Assembly (NCBI RefSeq): GCF_000972705.2
Contig: NZ_LATL02000258.1
Location: 1 to 23,579 of the forward strand
Source of the DNA: Limnoraphis robusta CS-951
GTDB taxonomy: Bacteria; Cyanobacteriota; Cyanobacteriia; Cyanobacteriales; Microcoleaceae
Reading direction: 5' to 3'
Length of the DNA stretch: 23,579 nt
Shown here in pieces: positions 16,929-23,501 of the stretch (its first letter is position 1; each line of letters begins with the position of its first letter). The notes under the pieces were generated by a model, which was given only the letters and a program-made list of their open reading frames with translations, was not told where the DNA came from and did no database searches. Made by a program: the position numbers and the translations under genes.

Positions 16929-18104
16929 TTAATCTGCGACAATAAATCCTTCTTTGATTAACGACGCAAGTAATGGCAAAATAACGATTTCTAGGTCAGC
17001 CTCCGGCAACCACTGAGCGACATCCTTGGCTGTAAAGGTCTCAGTTGTAAATAGCTTTTCTACTAACTTTTCTATCGTATTAATATCTAAGCCTTTAAAC
17101 ATCAGCTTTTTCGTACCCGTCACTAACTGACACTTTCCTTCATCCAGAAATTCTACGATAACTTTTTGGTGCTTTGCGAGTCTTAGGCGAGTATCCAGTT
17201 CTTGCTCAAATAAGTTAAATCCAACTTGATTGGGCAGAGAAATTTCGGGATGACGACTGCTACCCTTTAATGACTGAAATCGCACATAACCTTGACTCAA
17301 CTCCTGTTGTTTTACTCTCAAAGTTGTGCTGAGGTGATCCAGTAATCTCTGGCTGTAATCTTTAAGTTGAGAGGTATCTCCTTCTAAAATCAAAGGCAAA
17401 TTTTTGCGCCAAATTTCTTCCTCTTTAATTTGGTCAACCAGCCAATCGAGCAAATCGCTGCCAACGAAGCAGCGCATACCGAGCGTCAGATGAAGGGAAG
17501 GTTGATCGTGGGCGATAGCATAGTGCCAATGTCCGCGCGGAATATAAAGGAAATCTCCGGGATTGAGAACACATTGGATGTATGGGGGTTCTTCCGGTGG
17601 TTTCTGACCACTCCGTTTCCAATTTTCTCGGGGATATTGCTCAGTTTCCCCAAATACAAACCACTCTTTTTGTCCCTCAATCTGAAACACCAACACTTCG
17701 TGGGTATCGTAGTGACACTGAAATGCCTGCTGACCCGGCCAAGAACAGTAGAGGTTGATATGTGCTTTACTATGACCAATTTCCCGCTGTAGTCCCCATA
17801 CCAGATCGGCTAAAGCCGGAACCCGATTATGAAGATGATCCATAACTAAAGTCGCCCCTTCTTTACAGCGTTTCACCCAATCTTGAGGGTCACAAGCTGG
17901 CAAAGTATTGCCCTGAACTGTAAATCGTATATTAGGATGGCAAAACTCATGAAAGTTGAGTAAATGATTTAGCTGTTGCCAAGAAAACAAGTGCTGAAAC
18001 TTCCCAGGTTGTTCACTCGGGATTAAAATTCCCCGTTTAGTCCAGTTTTCGGCTAAAAATTGTTCAACTGGGTAAGGATGCAAAATACTGGAGAGAGTTT
18101 GCAT
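16929..18104 (-). CDS. JmjC/Cupin_4 Fe(II)/2-oxoglutarate-dependent oxygenase
   Basis: 391 residues from ATG 18104 (MQTLSSILHPYPVEQFLAEN); a TTG at 18137 would add eleven. The Cupin_4 / JmjC domain (PF08007) covers about 1-240. The iron triad is His131 and Asp133 (CHYDTHEVLVFQIEG) and His192 (YIPRGHWHYA). The layout, with a C-terminal helical and winged-helix-like part (about 250-391), is that of ribosomal-oxygenase relatives such as YcfD/RoxA (hydroxylates Arg81 of ribosomal protein L16) and human MINA53/NO66. Those act on protein side chains, so a protein substrate is likely. Here the neighbours are exported proteins and the gene carries the same operator as they do, so one of them, rather than a ribosomal protein, may be the substrate; this is inference. 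A hairpin with a U-run lies in its leader. Confidence 0.88.
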   Translation of the reverse strand: MQTLSSILHPYPVEQFLAENWTKRGILIPSEQPGKFQHLFSWQQLNHLLNFHEFCHPNIRFTVQGNTLPACDPQDWVKRCKEGATLVMDHLHNRVPALADLVWGLQREIGHSKAHINLYCSWPGQQAFQCHYDTHEVLVFQIEGQKEWFVFGETEQYPRENWKRSGQKPPEEPPYIQCVLNPGDFLYIPRGHWHYAIAHDQPSLHLTLGMRCFVGSDLLDWLVDQIKEEEIWRKNLPLILEGDTSQLKDYSQRLLDHLSTTLRVKQQELSQGYVRFQSLKGSSRHPEISLPNQVGFNLFEQELDTRLRLAKHQKVIVEFLDEGKCQLVTGTKKLMFKGLDINTIEKLVEKLFTTETFTAKDVAQWLPEADLEIVILPLLASLIKEGFIVAD

Positions 18105-18199
18105 AGTCTTGAGAACCAAATTGTTTGGGATGAGCAATGGGACTGCAACGTTTTCTAGCTCCTCAAGGGGCTGAAAATCTATATCAATATCCTAAAAAA

Positions 18200-18216
18200 T
18201 GGGAATGATATTCCCA
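18200..18216 (-). promoter_or_regulatory. Leader hairpin plus U-run before the oxygenase gene
   Basis: Read on the minus strand, TGGGAAT-atc-ATTCCCA is followed by TTTTTT, which has the form of a weak intrinsic terminator. It lies about 95 bases before the ATG and downstream of the operator and of the -10-like TATTAT/TATAAA at about 18250-18262, so it is inside the expected 5' leader and could act as an attenuator. Confidence 0.4.
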
Positions 18217-18276
18217 ATTGTGAAAATGGAATTAATATTTAAGACTTTAATTTTATAATATTCTCAAATATTTCGT

Positions 18277-18289
18277 TGCCAGTTTGGCA
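18277..18289 (-). promoter_or_regulatory. Shared operator, site 3 (oxygenase promoter)
   Basis: TGCCA-AAC-TGGCA in context TTCTGCCAAACTGGCAACG, read toward the oxygenase gene, 172 bases before its ATG. A -10-like TATTAT or TATAAA lies 16-19 bases downstream, so the palindrome covers the -35 position. Confidence 0.75.
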
Positions 18290-18336
18290 GAAAATTCGGT
18301 AATTTTTGTAAAGCTACAGGCTTTGTAGGCACTCCT

Positions 18337-18436
18337 GTTTAACTGAAAATAGAATTAAGTAGACCAACGCTTATCTCGTTGATCTACTCAAGTTAAACAA
18401 GAATTAATGAAAGTTGTCCTTTTGTCAGGCAACTTT
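18337..18436 (-). other. Structured 3' UTR of the leader-peptide gene (nested hairpins)
   Basis: Outer arms GTTTAACT (18337-18344) and AGTTAAAC (18391-18398) enclose a second stem of 12 positions (18358-18369 with 18377-18388) and a 7-base loop. On the minus strand its only non-Watson-Crick position is U-G; on the plus strand it would be A-C, so the structure fits a minus-strand RNA. A further hairpin AAAGTTG/CAACTTT (18410-18416, 18430-18436) lies next to the peptide stop codon. Together they probably end or protect the small peptide message. Confidence 0.65.
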
Positions 18437-18445
18437 TATTTATTA

Positions 18446-18757
18446 TTAGCCAGTAATAGATACTGCGAACAGAGTGGATTCGCTCAGGCCGTCGGTAGTT
18501 GTAGTAGAACCTTCAATTTGAGTGAAGGTGTTGTTTCCGAAAGCAGTTGCTTCACCTAAAACAAAAGCACTGTTGCCTTCAACTTTAACTTTGCTAACTA
18601 CATCAGAGTTGATCTTTTTATCAGCATCGATGTCAGCATTAAAATCGAAGTCTTGATCGATAGATGTGTTAAGATTTACATTCTTGAATACGAAACCGGC
18701 ACCACCAACAACGTTCTCTTCAACAACTTCGCAGTAGCTCAGATCATTAATTAACAT
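18446..18757 (-). CDS. Small exported protein with double-glycine leader (candidate bacteriocin-type precursor)
   Basis: 103 residues. The N-terminus MLINDLSYCEVVEENVVGG ends in Gly18-Gly19, a double-glycine leader as processed and exported by ABC transporters with a C39 peptidase; similar 'DLSYLE..EE..VGG' leaders precede many small cyanobacterial proteins, some annotated as bacteriocin-type. The predicted mature part (84 residues, from Ala20) is acidic and polar, Asn/Asp/Thr/Ser-rich, and contains KVEGNSAFVLGEATAFGNNT; the only cysteine is in the leader, so a lanthipeptide-type crosslinked product is unlikely. The ribosome-binding site GAGGAG about 8 bases before ATG 18757 is strong. The gene carries the shared operator, a 5' stem-loop and a structured 3' end, all signs of high expression. 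Role unknown: antimicrobial, filament sheath or motility component are all possible. Confidence 0.8.
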   Translation of the reverse strand: MLINDLSYCEVVEENVVGGAGFVFKNVNLNTSIDQDFDFNADIDADKKINSDVVSKVKVEGNSAFVLGEATAFGNNTFTQIEGSTTTTDGLSESTLFAVSITG

Positions 18758-18790
18758 TGGATTTACTCCTCTTAGCAGTAGTTATTTGTT

Positions 18791-18827
18791 GTTGTTAGCG
18801 AGTTGATTTGTGTTTCTCGCTAACAAC
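18791..18827 (-). promoter_or_regulatory. 12-bp perfect stem-loop at the 5' end of the leader-peptide message
   Basis: GTTGTTAGCGAG (18791-18802) and CTCGCTAACAAC (18816-18827) form perfect 12-bp arms around a 13-base loop. A -10-like TATATT (minus strand, 18831-18836) lies 4 bases upstream, so transcription would start about at the first base of the stem. A stem at the extreme 5' end is a known way to stabilise a message. The loop is followed by about 20 bases before the ribosome-binding site, which stays free. Confidence 0.7.
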
Positions 18828-18858
18828 TTTAATATAACCGGAACTCAAAGAGTGAGGT

Positions 18859-18871
18859 TGCCACTTTGGCA
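18859..18871 (-). promoter_or_regulatory. Shared operator, site 4 (leader-peptide promoter)
   Basis: TGCCA-AAG-TGGCA in context ATCTGCCAAAGTGGCAACC, read toward the peptide gene. It ends 22 bases before the -10-like TATATT and 101 bases before the ATG, so it covers the -35 position. Confidence 0.78.
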
Positions 18872-19061
18872 GATTTATCAAAAAATTTTTTTGGGGATAA
18901 ATTATCGAGCATTTTGGGAAATTTTAAAAGCAAAAACCCTGCCTAATTATAACGATTAAGCAGAATTGACTAACTAGATTTACGGTAACAGACAAGTTTA
19001 AATCAAGGGATGAAATTGTGAAAGCTGCTCTCTTGCCCCCTTAAAAAATATCCCCCCTCGC

Positions 19062-19078
19062 CCCCCTTAAAAAGGGGG
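19062..19078. repeat. C/G-rich intergenic hairpin
   Basis: CCCCCTT-aaa-AAGGGGG, a hairpin type scattered through cyanobacterial intergenic DNA; related C-runs occur at about 19036-19056 and 20575-20590. The rest of the gap 18872-19165 shows no gene or other element I can support. Confidence 0.5.
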
Positions 19079-19165
19079 TGGTTAGTAACCCAACCTGCGA
19101 TCGCACCAATTTTTTAGATGGGCATTTGAGTGCCTGATGATTAAATCTTGAGTATTAATCGTTTT

Positions 19166-19330
19166 TTGACATCCTCCACCTCCAAATCACGCAGATTATG
19201 GAGGTGGATTCCCATCATCACTGACGGGGTTTCCTGGCTCTACGAGCAACCTTACTTTTTGGGATTTCTCCCTCTAAGCAGTGGATCATCTCATCCCCAG
19301 GCGTTACTTTCCGAGTGCCCCTCGGTAGTT
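19166..19330 (-). ncRNA. Probable omega-RNA (reRNA) of TnpB element 2
   Basis: The 3' part of tnpB and the right-end hairpin lie in the usual place for the guide scaffold on the tnpB strand. The scaffold would end at TGTCAA (19166-19171), with the guide read from about 19165 downward into AT-rich flanking DNA. The 5' boundary is not visible from sequence alone. Confidence 0.4.
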
Positions 19331-20435
19331 GTGCTAACCCTTGCAATGCTTTCATCAAAATATTAATGGCAGCGTTCGTATCCCGGTCATCTAAATAACC
19401 GCAGTGTGGGCATTTATGTGTGCGCGTGGACAAGGATTTCTTGACTTCTTGTCCGCAATTGGAGCAATTTTGAGAAGTGTAATGAGGCGCAACAGCAATC
19501 ACTGGTACGTTAAACACTTTCCCAAAATACTCCAACCACTGCCTAAACAATGTCCAACTAGCATCAGATATTGATTTAGCTAGATGATGGTTCTTAACCA
19601 TATTCCGCACTTTTAGGTCTTCAATGGCTACCAAATCTGCCGATAGGATAAGCGCCCAAGCAGTTTTTACCGCAAAGTCTTTACGCCGCCTTGATACCAA
19701 GAGGTGCGTTCTACCTAACTTTTTAATGGCTTTAAGTCGATTTCTTGACCCTTTAGTTCGACGAGAAACACGTTTTTGTGCGCGTTTTAAAGACTTCTCG
19801 GCTTTCCTCAAAAACCTTGGGTTTTCTACTTTGTTACCATCAGAGTCAGTGTAGAAATAGTTTAAACCAACATCTATGCCTACCATCCGATTTGTGGGTT
19901 TATGTTGTTCATTTCGCTCTTGGTCGATGGAAAACTGAACATAATATCCATCGGCTCGACGCACAACACTCACTCGTTTAATCTGCTTTTTTTGATAAAA
20001 ATGCAAATCGCGAGTTCCCCACATTCTAAAAGTTCCAGCTTTGAAACCATCCCTAAATGTAATGGTTAATCGGTCATCCGATAACACCCATCCATCAACT
20101 TTGTACTCGACTGAGCCATGAGTTTGATGCTTCTTGAACTTAGGAAAGCCTTTCTTGCCCGGAACCTTTTTCTTGCAATTATCAAAGAACCTAGCAATAG
20201 CACTCCATGTCCTTTCAGCACTAGCTTGACAGGCTTGCGCTGAAAGTTTTTTGCACCATTCAAATTGTTCTCTGAGTATTTTGCAATACTTGTTCAAATC
20301 ATACCTGTTGACCCTTTTGTTATCCATCCAGTATCTCAGGCAGCTATTACGCACGAAACGAGCAGTTCTAATCATCTCATCCAAGATGACGTACTGCTCG
20401 TCTGTTCCTCGTAATTTTGCCTCAAATACCAACAT
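19218..20435 (-). CDS. tnpB: TnpB, RNA-guided nuclease of IS200/IS605 element
   Basis: 405 residues. The same architecture as the TnpB at 6938-8128: FVRNSCLRYWMDN and KKGFPKFKKH in the N-terminal part, RuvC residues Asp188 (VGIDVGLNYF), Glu272 (VAIEDLKV) and Asp352 (DRDTNAA), and a zinc ribbon CSNC...CPHC (324-345). All key residues are intact. The C-terminal tail (about 365-405) is basic and differs from the other copy; its codons overlap the probable omega-RNA. Sequence divergence from the first TnpB is large enough that the two represent separate acquisitions, not a recent duplication. It lies between a shared-regulon operator (20625-20637) and the leader-peptide gene region, so its insertion may have separated an operator from its gene. 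Confidence 0.93.
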   Translation of the reverse strand: MLVFEAKLRGTDEQYVILDEMIRTARFVRNSCLRYWMDNKRVNRYDLNKYCKILREQFEWCKKLSAQACQASAERTWSAIARFFDNCKKKVPGKKGFPKFKKHQTHGSVEYKVDGWVLSDDRLTITFRDGFKAGTFRMWGTRDLHFYQKKQIKRVSVVRRADGYYVQFSIDQERNEQHKPTNRMVGIDVGLNYFYTDSDGNKVENPRFLRKAEKSLKRAQKRVSRRTKGSRNRLKAIKKLGRTHLLVSRRRKDFAVKTAWALILSADLVAIEDLKVRNMVKNHHLAKSISDASWTLFRQWLEYFGKVFNVPVIAVAPHYTSQNCSNCGQEVKKSLSTRTHKCPHCGYLDDRDTNAAINILMKALQGLAQLPRGTRKVTPGDEMIHCLEGEIPKSKVARRARKPRQ

Positions 20436-20483
20436 GGCTGTTTTGACTCTATGTCATTAAGTTTAACAATTGATACGGAGATT

Positions 20484-20560
20484 GTAAAAAGCGGACAGGT
20501 CGAATGCCTCGCTTTTTACCTGGGGTGTCCATGTACCTACCCCCAAATCAAAGATTATGG
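20484..20560. repeat. Inverted repeat and right-end-like remnant upstream of tnpB 2
   Basis: GTAAAAAGCG (20484-20493) and CGCTTTTTAC (20510-20519) are perfect 10-bp arms around 16 bases. At about 20537-20560, CCCCCAAATCAAAGATTATGGAGG resembles the right-end hairpin CTCCAAATCACGCAGATTATGGAG at 19183-19206, in the same orientation. This may be the left-end structure or the remnant of another element's right end. The remainder of the gap to 20624 holds a C-run and nothing else recognisable. Confidence 0.5.
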
Positions 20561-20624
20561 AGGCAGTGCTATAGCCCCCCAGTCCCCCCGTTAAGATAGC
20601 TTATCAGCTCAGATGAACGAGTGG

Positions 20625-20637
20625 TGCCAAAGTGGCA
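20625..20637 (-). promoter_or_regulatory. Shared operator, site 5 (no cognate gene in place)
   Basis: TGCCA-CTT-TGGCA in context TTCTGCCACTTTGGCACCA on the minus strand. The core palindrome is kept, but the spacer and the AAC flank are weaker than in sites 1-4. The next gene in that direction is tnpB 2, 190 bases away across a transposon end. Confidence 0.55.
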
Positions 20638-20662
20638 GAATTATCTCAAATCTATGCTTATA

Positions 20663-20789
20663 TGATATCTGCTTGATTAATGCCTGTTATGGGGTGGGGC
20701 GGGGTTTAACTCAATCTCGAAGTGGTCGTCAAAATCGTAGCCTCAACCCGCCCCTACAAGACGCTGATTGATTAGTGGGATCTGATATT
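20663..20789. repeat. MITE-like element, copy 2
   Basis: Inner arms GGGGCGGGGTT (about 20696-20706) and AACCCGCCCC (about 20745-20754) and imperfect outer arms (TGATATCTGCTTGATTAAT at the left; ATTAGTGGGATCTGATAT at the right). It shares core and subterminal bases with 11329-11458. Its right end touches the stop codon of the FkbM-TPR-glycosyltransferase gene, so it may supply the terminator or the last bases of that gene's message. Confidence 0.7.
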
Positions 20790-23481
20790 AAGGATAGGCG
20801 AAGAAAAAAGTCTCTTCGGTTGGGTTCAAGGTAATCGAACGCAACTTTGAGGCAATTTCCAGACGTAGCGGCGCCGCTTCATCTTGAGTCAGCCAGGTAA
20901 ACAGCAGATTAATCGCTTCGGTGGAAGAATCAATTTTAAGCGCCTCTTGAATCAAACGAAACGCCCCCGAGAGATTACCCGCTTTAATCGGAACAATGGC
21001 GCTATCAAGACAATATTTAAAGAAATGACGCCGCGCCTTAGCGGTAATTTCAGCACAACGTTCAGCAGGCAGATAACTCTCGGAAATCTCAATTCCCATG
21101 CGAATCGACTCCGCTTGCGCTCCCGCTTTGGCCAGTTCGCTGGTCATATTATTAGAATGCTGACGATAACAGGCTAAAATTCCCGGTTCGTACCACCAAT
21201 CATAAAACGAAGCAATCCGCTTGTAAAGTTCCCAGTCGGGAGTAAACGTATTATTAGGATCATACGTTCCCAAACGTTCATGGGTAGAGCGACGAATCAC
21301 CACCGCACAGGGATTTAAAACGTTAGAAACCCCAATTCGTCCCAACCAATCTTGAATAATTCCGCTTTGATCTCCATAGCCGTGAGTTTGGGTAAAAATC
21401 ACCTTACCGTCATCATTAATATTCTGATATCCGGTAAAAGCCGCCCCCACCGACTCGGGACAGTTTGCTAAACTCTGCTGAAAGCGTTGATAAAACTCAG
21501 GGAAAACATATTCATCCTCTGGGATAACATGAATCCATTCCCCACGACTCAAACCAATAGCCAGATTAAAATTGCGGCGAGCGCCAATATTTTCTGGATT
21601 CAGATGATAACGCACAATACCGCCACCGATCGCATTCACCAAATCAAATAGCGGGGGAGTGCTGTTATTATCCATCACCAGAATTTCCATCTCCTCTTCC
21701 CCAGGCCATTGCGCCAGAATACTCGCCAAACATTCCAACAGATAGTTTTTGCGATTATACAGAGGAACAATCACCGTCCAAAACGGTCGTTTTTCTTCCG
21801 GTTTAGAAACAGTTGGCGTACCGGGAAAGGTATAATTTCCAACGGTGACTTCCCCTAAACTCAGTTGGGGTGTGGTATAATCTTTAGGATTGGTTGAAGT
21901 TGGAGTATAAGCCTCAACCGCCAGGGCATAGCGAGGATTCACCCGTTTTAATCCCTCTCGATAGGCAGATGCAGCTTCTTCTAATTTCAGTTGAGTTTGA
22001 TAAATTTTACCCAGAAGAAGATAGGCTTGCCCAAAGTTGGGATTGAGATCGATCGCATTGAGACAAGAAACAATTGCCGCTTCTAACTCGCCCAGAGATT
22101 CTTGGATCACGCCTAACTGATAATGAGCATCCGGCAAATCGGGCTGTATAGCAATGGCTTGGCGGTAATAGCCAAGCGCCGTCGTCAAATCTCCTTGTTG
22201 TTGACGGGTGACTCCCAAATGATAGTTCTTCGTGGCACTGTCGGACTGTTTTTCGGGAGAGAGTTTTCCTTGAGCATAGAGAGCATTTTCCAGATTGACC
22301 TCCGCTTCAACGCAGTTGGGTTGAAGTGCCAATACTTGTTGATAATAAGCGATGGCTTCTTCCCATTTCCCTTGCTGTTGTAGAGTGTAGCCCAAATTAT
22401 TCAGGACGGCGACGGAGTTCGGTTGCAGCGCTAACACCTTCTGATAACAGTCTACCGCTTCGGATAAGCGACCTTGAACTTGCAAGACATTTCCTAAACT
22501 GAACCAGCCCTGAGCGCTCGGTTTAACCTGCAACGCCACTTTTAAGAACTTCTCGGCAGTTTGATACTGACCTTTGTGTTGCGCTACTGTCGCCAATCCT
22601 TGCAAAGCCTCGGGTTGATTCGGTTCTTGCTGTAAAATTTTACCGTAAACTTGTTCGGCTTGGGTGAAACGATTGGCTCGCAAATATTGAGTTGCCTGTT
22701 GGAGTGCGGCAGATAGTGCGGAAACCGGAGTTTTTTCAGAAGTAGATAAAAGCGGTTGTTTGGGAACGGCGATCGCGTGTCCGACATTCCACTGAATATT
22801 TTTATAAGCCGCTTCTAGGGGAATTATATCATATCCAGCCGAAGTAATAAATGCTTCTATCTCCTGATTTTTAGCGCGAAATGCGGCTTGATTGCCATCA
22901 TCAACTTCATAAATCAAGAGGGGCTGAAATTGTTTTAAGGTTTGAACCATGCCCTGCAAAACGGCAATTTCTGCCCCTTCCACATCAATTTTAACCAGCG
23001 ATGGCGGCTTGATCTGTCCCTGAGCAATTAAATCATCAATAGAAACCAATTCTACATCCATTTTCCCCCGCAAATCCGGCGGTGTGCCAGCAGTGGAGAG
23101 GGTTGCACCGCCCGAATGATGGGCGAGTAACAGTTCGGCGGTGCCCGGGTTGGCAGAAACAGCCTTTTCAAACACCGTGACGTGAGAAAATTGATTAATC
23201 TCGGCATTTTGTCGAATTCTGTCGGCATTTTCCGGGACGGGTTCAAAGGCATAAACCTGTCCAGACTCTCCGACTAACCGAGCCGCAATCACGGTAAAAA
23301 AGCCAATATTTGCGCCAATATCGTAGAATACACTGTTAGGTTTGAGGTACTTTGCCAAAGCGGTTTGAATCGGCAATTCATAAGCCCCGGTTGCATAATC
23401 GCGATTTGAGTCATCGGGATTGAACTTTAGTCCAGTACCCACCCCTTGATTGAGAATAACTTGTTGAGATGTTACATTCAT
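20788..23481 (-). CDS. FkbM methyltransferase - TPR - family 2 glycosyltransferase fusion protein
   Basis: 897 residues in three parts. (1) About 50-240: FkbM-type SAM-dependent methyltransferase (PF05050), with the SAM-binding VFYDIGANIGFFTVIAARLV, the acidic AFEPVPEN and the KIDVEGAE motif at 164-171. (2) About 255-520: tetratricopeptide repeats, for example WFSLGNVLQVQGRLSEAVDC and AVLNNLGYTLQQQGKWEEAI, probably a protein-binding superhelix. (3) About 567-790: glycosyltransferase family 2 domain, with TVIVPLYNRKNYLLECLASI, EILVMDNNS, NPENIGARRNFNLAI and a PEDEYV stretch where the metal-binding DxD would be. The C-terminal ~100 residues are helical and unassigned. Such fusions occur in cyanobacterial polysaccharide or glycan-modification loci; a role in making or decorating a surface glycan, including O-methylation of a sugar, is inferred. 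No membrane segment is seen. ATG 23481 is the only good start. Confidence 0.88.
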   Translation of the reverse strand: MNVTSQQVILNQGVGTGLKFNPDDSNRDYATGAYELPIQTALAKYLKPNSVFYDIGANIGFFTVIAARLVGESGQVYAFEPVPENADRIRQNAEINQFSHVTVFEKAVSANPGTAELLLAHHSGGATLSTAGTPPDLRGKMDVELVSIDDLIAQGQIKPPSLVKIDVEGAEIAVLQGMVQTLKQFQPLLIYEVDDGNQAAFRAKNQEIEAFITSAGYDIIPLEAAYKNIQWNVGHAIAVPKQPLLSTSEKTPVSALSAALQQATQYLRANRFTQAEQVYGKILQQEPNQPEALQGLATVAQHKGQYQTAEKFLKVALQVKPSAQGWFSLGNVLQVQGRLSEAVDCYQKVLALQPNSVAVLNNLGYTLQQQGKWEEAIAYYQQVLALQPNCVEAEVNLENALYAQGKLSPEKQSDSATKNYHLGVTRQQQGDLTTALGYYRQAIAIQPDLPDAHYQLGVIQESLGELEAAIVSCLNAIDLNPNFGQAYLLLGKIYQTQLKLEEAASAYREGLKRVNPRYALAVEAYTPTSTNPKDYTTPQLSLGEVTVGNYTFPGTPTVSKPEEKRPFWTVIVPLYNRKNYLLECLASILAQWPGEEEMEILVMDNNSTPPLFDLVNAIGGGIVRYHLNPENIGARRNFNLAIGLSRGEWIHVIPEDEYVFPEFYQRFQQSLANCPESVGAAFTGYQNINDDGKVIFTQTHGYGDQSGIIQDWLGRIGVSNVLNPCAVVIRRSTHERLGTYDPNNTFTPDWELYKRIASFYDWWYEPGILACYRQHSNNMTSELAKAGAQAESIRMGIEISESYLPAERCAEITAKARRHFFKYCLDSAIVPIKAGNLSGAFRLIQEALKIDSSTEAINLLFTWLTQDEAAPLRLEIASKLRSITLNPTEETFFFAYP

Positions 23482-23501
23482 TGTTTTAAACCTAATAGAA
23501 T

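Larger units (their letters stand above)
19166..20565 (-). mobile_element. Orphan IS200/IS605-type TnpB element 2
   Basis: Holds tnpB only. On the minus strand the right end carries CCCCGTCA (19222-19229), then a hairpin with 8-bp arms CCACCTCC/GGAGGTGG (19177-19207 area), then ATGTCAA at 19166-19172, matching the end of element 1. The left end is uncertain: a 10-bp perfect inverted repeat GTAAAAAGCG...CGCTTTTTAC (20484-20519) and a partial copy of the right-end hairpin (20531-20560) both lie upstream of tnpB, so the outer coordinate is a guess. Confidence 0.65.

Noticed and set aside
13770..18871. TGGCA words as sigma-54 promoters (TGGCAC-N5-TTGCA)
   Set aside because: Spacing and second half do not fit, the motif is a symmetric TGCCA/TGGCA palindrome, and cyanobacteria lack sigma-54.
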